From Halobacteriales archaeon SW_5_68_122 (GTDB lineage: Archaea; Halobacteriota; Halobacteria; Halobacteriales; Haloarculaceae): a DNA stretch of 5,957 bases. Position 1 is the first letter of the stretch, and the number at the start of each line of letters is the position of its first letter. The stretch spans positions 1-5,957 of the forward strand of contig PXSL01000062.1 of the NCBI GenBank assembly GCA_003022815.1, written 5' to 3'. Positions 5,498 to 5,957 of the stretch are shown here, piece by piece. The notes beneath the pieces were generated by a model. It had not been told where the DNA came from and ran no database searches. It saw nothing but the letters and a program-made list of their open reading frames with translations. The translations under genes were made by a program, and so were the position numbers.

Positions 5498-5505
5498 CTC
5501 TAAGC
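5498..5505 (+). promoter_or_regulatory. TATA-like element for the cyclodeaminase-family gene
   Basis: CTCTAAGC lies in the 38-nt gap, with TCTAAG at -30 to -25 from the ATG at 5529. This suggests a leaderless transcript in addition to any read-through from the membrane gene. Confidence 0.5.
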
Positions 5506-5528
5506 GCCGCCCCGACGAACCGACGGCC

Positions 5529-5957
5529 ATGACAGACGTTCTGTTCCTCGGAAGCGACGAACTCGCAGACCTGGCCACGCCCGCCGAGTACGTCAAGGCG
5601 GTCCGCGCCGGCTACGAGAGCCACGGCAACGACGGGTCCGCCGAGCCGCGGACCAAACTCACGAGCGAGGACCCCCCAGGCATATGCACCGGCTACCTGG
5701 CAGTGCTGCCGGAGGTCGGGGCGATGGGCGGGTACACCTACGCGGCGGGCTTCGGCGACGCCGACGCACAGTTCGTGCTGCCGCTGTTCGAGGCCGACTC
5801 CGGGCGCCTGGTCGCGCTTCTGGACGGCGCGTCGATGAACCCGTTCAAGACGGGCGCCGCGGGCGCCGTCGCCGTCGACGAACTGGCCCGCGCCGACGCG
5901 ACGAGCTGTGCGGTCATCGGGTCGGGGGCGCAGGCGCGCGGCCAGTTGCGGGCGACC
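5529..5957 (+). CDS. Ornithine cyclodeaminase/mu-crystallin family protein (partial, N-terminal 143 aa)
   Basis: The family contains NAD(P)-dependent enzymes acting on amino or imino acids: ornithine cyclodeaminase, archaeal alanine dehydrogenase, and ketimine reductases. Visible here are a substrate-domain arginine in E-P-R41-T-K-L, the strand FVLPLFEADSGRLVALLDG (82-100), the conserved block MNPFKTGAAGAVAVDELAR (103-121) and the start of the Rossmann dinucleotide site, VIGSGAQARGQL (129-140), with the G-x-G-x-Q signature. The gene runs off the window at codon 143, about 40-45% of a usual 320-330 residues. The lysine that lines the substrate site in the bacterial enzyme (in the typical 'gvK' strand) is replaced here by GGYTYAA, and the usual R of the RTxAA block is K107. 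Ornithine as substrate is therefore doubtful. The ATG at 5529 fits family starts and has a TATA-like element at -30. Confidence 0.88.
   Translation, partial: MTDVLFLGSDELADLATPAEYVKAVRAGYESHGNDGSAEPRTKLTSEDPPGICTGYLAVLPEVGAMGGYTYAAGFGDADAQFVLPLFEADSGRLVALLDGASMNPFKTGAAGAVAVDELARADATSCAVIGSGAQARGQLRAT

Overview
The window looks like chromosomal DNA of a haloarchaeon (class Halobacteria). The evidence is very high GC, highly acidic proteins, a FEN1-type flap endonuclease with a C-terminal PCNA-binding peptide, a Tat-type lipoprotein signal (RRKFL then LAGC), a DUF3054 membrane protein, and start codons with almost no leader and a TATA-like element about 25-30 nt upstream. The genus cannot be fixed from sequence alone. 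Family names come from reading the translations; no database search was possible.

Left part (1-1101): the 3' end of a PQQ-like beta-propeller gene, a small acidic hypothetical gene (187-390, +), and a 45-residue zinc-ribbon gene on the other strand (391-528, -). The last two end on the same TGATCA hexamer. A short Tat lipoprotein (641-967, +) follows and appears frameshifted near its 3' end. Positions 968-1101 contain no supported gene.

Middle (1102-3717): fen1 (-) lies downstream of a GNAT acetyltransferase (-). That gene is divergent from a class I SAM methyltransferase (+), and one TATA-like element at the centre of a 50-bp spacer is correctly placed for both. The methyltransferase converges on a DUF3054 membrane protein (-) with only 15 bp between their stops.

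Right part (3718-5957): a perfect 10-bp inverted repeat separates DUF3054 from an OFA-type major facilitator gene (-). The transporter is broken: its N-terminal 70 residues and its remaining part lie in different frames, and about 30-36 residues carrying TM2/TM3 and the first DRxGR-type loop seem to be missing at 4797-4803. A relatively AT-rich divergent region (5011-5253) holds the transporter promoter and, for a small two-helix membrane protein (5254-5490, +), a promoter flanked by a 6-bp inverted repeat. An ornithine cyclodeaminase/mu-crystallin family gene (5529 onward, +) runs off the right edge.

The genes do not form one pathway. This is a mosaic of short haloarchaeal transcription units. 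No mobile element, CRISPR array, rRNA or tRNA was seen, and I found no convincing new multi-gene system. The best leads are the shared promoter, the two disrupted genes, the hairpin, the palindrome around the small membrane gene's promoter, and substituted substrate-site positions in the cyclodeaminase homologue.
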